40,536 nt of DNA from contig NZ_MKXB01000055.1 of assembly GCF_001865245.1 (NCBI RefSeq), forward strand, positions 14,120-54,655, given 5' to 3'. The stretch comes from Streptomyces sp. CC53 (lineage in GTDB: Bacteria > Actinomycetota > Actinomycetes > Streptomycetales > Streptomycetaceae). The first letter of the stretch is position 1. The number at the start of each line of letters is the position of its first letter. This document shows, one piece after another, positions 39,482 through 40,536 of this stretch. The notes below the pieces were generated by a model that saw only the letters and a program-made list of their open reading frames with translations, made no database searches and was not told the origin of the DNA. The position numbers and the translations under genes are program-made.

Positions 39482-40536
39482 CTACGCCGCGTCGATCGGC
39501 TCCCGGCCGAAGGCACGGTGTCGTACGGGTGAACTCCCCGTGGCCTCCTCCGCCGCGGCGCCCCCCGCCCCGGCGCGCCGCCGCGTCCGCAGCACCCCCC
39601 AGGCCGCCCAGACGAGCAGCGCACCCGCCCCGGCGGCCAGCCCGGCACGCAGCCCCGGCGGCCGGAACGCGCAGCTCACCGTGACCCGCCCGGACAGCTC
39701 CACGGCCACCAGGCCCAGGTACTCGCCGGCCGGCCGGCCCGCGCACCGCCAGCCCGCGATGCGGGGCGCCGCCAGCACGGCCAGGCCGTCCGTGCCCGCC
39801 GGGAACACGGCGCGGACGCCGTCGCCGCGGACGTCCACGTCCGGGGCGCCGCCCGCCGACTCCAGGGCGGCGACCGCCGCCGCGAACCGGTCCCGGTCCA
39901 GGCAGCCGACACTGCCCTGCGGCACCGCGCCCCTGCCGCGCCACGCCACCTTCGTGCCCCCCGTGACCTGCGTGCCGAGCGCCTCCATAGCGGCCCGCCG
40001 CCGGGGCAGCCCGCCGCGCAGCTCGGCCGTGCGGCCCCCCGCGCCGAGCCGGGCCGAGCCGGTGAAGTCCGGCGCCCAGACGAAGACGTCGCTGCCGACC
40101 GGACACACACCGTCGGTGGGCAGGTCGTAGACCCGGGCGCCGAGCAGGAGTTCCTGGTTGCGGAACGCGGACGGCCCGTACCGCAGCGCCCGCCCCGCCT
40201 CCTCCGACAGGCCGGGCCGCACGGTGAGCAGCGGCAGCACCCGGTCGTTCCGCACGATCCCGCCGTCCCCACGCCAGCGGGCGCCCACGGCGAACAGCGC
40301 GTCCGTGACCGGGTTGTCGAGGCTCTGCACGTTGCGGCCGTTGGACGTCCAGCCGCCGCCGAGCGCGGCCAGCGTCCTCGTCCACACGTCGGGGGTGTGG
40401 CTGCTGTAGTACGAGGCGCCCTGGCCACCCAGGAGCAGCGGGTCGTTGCCGGTGACCTCGGGCCGGCCCGGGTCGGTGCGGTACCGCGGCCACCCGTCGG
40501 CCGCCGCCAGGGCGTCGGCGCGCTCGCTGTGCCGCG
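39482..40536 (-). CDS. YfhO-like membrane protein, C-terminal part (runs off window)
   Basis: The frame is open to the window edge; about 351 codons are visible. They begin in an extracellular domain (NDPLLLGGQGASYYSSHTPD, GGWTSNGRNVQSLDNPVTDA) and continue through a large soluble region with paired Cys (GVCPVGSD, GSVGCLDRDRF, GWRCAGRPAG). A single membrane helix (LRAGLAAGAGALLVWAAWGV) and a basic cytoplasmic tail close the protein. The YSSxTP and SLDNPVTD segments match the C-terminal half of YfhO-family proteins, which are multi-pass membrane proteins linked to glycosylation of cell-envelope polymers. The N-terminal transmembrane domain lies outside the window. Confidence 0.8.
   Translation of the reverse strand, partial: RHSERADALAAADGWPRYRTDPGRPEVTGNDPLLLGGQGASYYSSHTPDVWTRTLAALGGGWTSNGRNVQSLDNPVTDALFAVGARWRGDGGIVRNDRVLPLLTVRPGLSEEAGRALRYGPSAFRNQELLLGARVYDLPTDGVCPVGSDVFVWAPDFTGSARLGAGGRTAELRGGLPRRRAAMEALGTQVTGGTKVAWRGRGAVPQGSVGCLDRDRFAAAVAALESAGGAPDVDVRGDGVRAVFPAGTDGLAVLAAPRIAGWRCAGRPAGEYLGLVAVELSGRVTVSCAFRPPGLRAGLAAGAGALLVWAAWGVLRTRRRAGAGGAAAEEATGSSPVRHRAFGREPIDAA

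Overview
The window is very GC-rich, with GTG and ATG starts, GTGA and ATGA gene overlaps and leaderless promoters (a TANNNT box 6 nt before the start codon). Together with the gene families (SUKH and deaminase proteins, XRE/DUF397 modules, a soluble Pkn-type kinase, mfd), this points to a Streptomyces-type actinomycete chromosome. Function calls rest on motif recognition by eye; no database search was run.

Layout. 1-4564: a deaminase/SUKH cluster, with a YwqJ-type deaminase and a SUKH-3 protein leftward, and a SMI1/KNR4 protein and a large Imm35-deaminase-SUKH-4 fusion rightward. 4726-10219: a DHA2 drug exporter divergent from a MacB-like ABC exporter (ATPase plus FtsX-type permease), with an 11-nt direct repeat and a strong leader hairpin between them. 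10226-15377: a terminator, a 3 x 34 bp tandem repeat, a truncated VapC/PIN remnant, the housekeeping gene mfd, and a membrane-protein pseudogene with one frameshift and one nonsense codon.

15604-24341 is the most striking part. A secreted HNH nuclease lipoprotein gene is split into a 5' piece (15604-16083) and a 3' piece (24123-24341) by an 8063-bp element. The element carries three tyrosine recombinases and a small DUF6262/TnpC-like protein (Tn554/RIT-like logic), a hypothetical gene, and an intact paralogue of the HNH nuclease gene it breaks. A 7-bp direct repeat (AACGACC) marks the crossover. Removing one copy plus the element restores an uninterrupted 224-aa nuclease. The termini are imperfect inverted repeats followed, 17-18 nt in on each side, by TGTCTCAC. 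The cargo nuclease has a changed base in the equivalent core, which suggests the element replaces its target and spares its own copy.

24594-33952: a GNAT acetyltransferase, a DUF4190/DUF4352-like membrane protein, an N6-adenine methylase-like protein with a changed catalytic motif (HPPF), and a 167-bp duplication of the methylase 3' end. The duplication brackets a broken glutaredoxin-like gene and a VOC gene. Then come a second VOC protein with a helical tail, an unknown protein, and an XRE regulator translationally coupled to three tandem DUF397 genes, divergent from a Cys-containing small protein.

34028-40536: a tRNA-like gene with an expanded anticodon arm, a 43-aa Pro/Gly-rich peptide gene paired with a PIMT-type methyltransferase (possible RiPP unit), a membrane protein overlapping a Ser/Thr kinase with a TPR-like tail, a SAM-dependent methyltransferase-like protein, and the C-terminal part of a YfhO-like membrane protein cut by the window edge.
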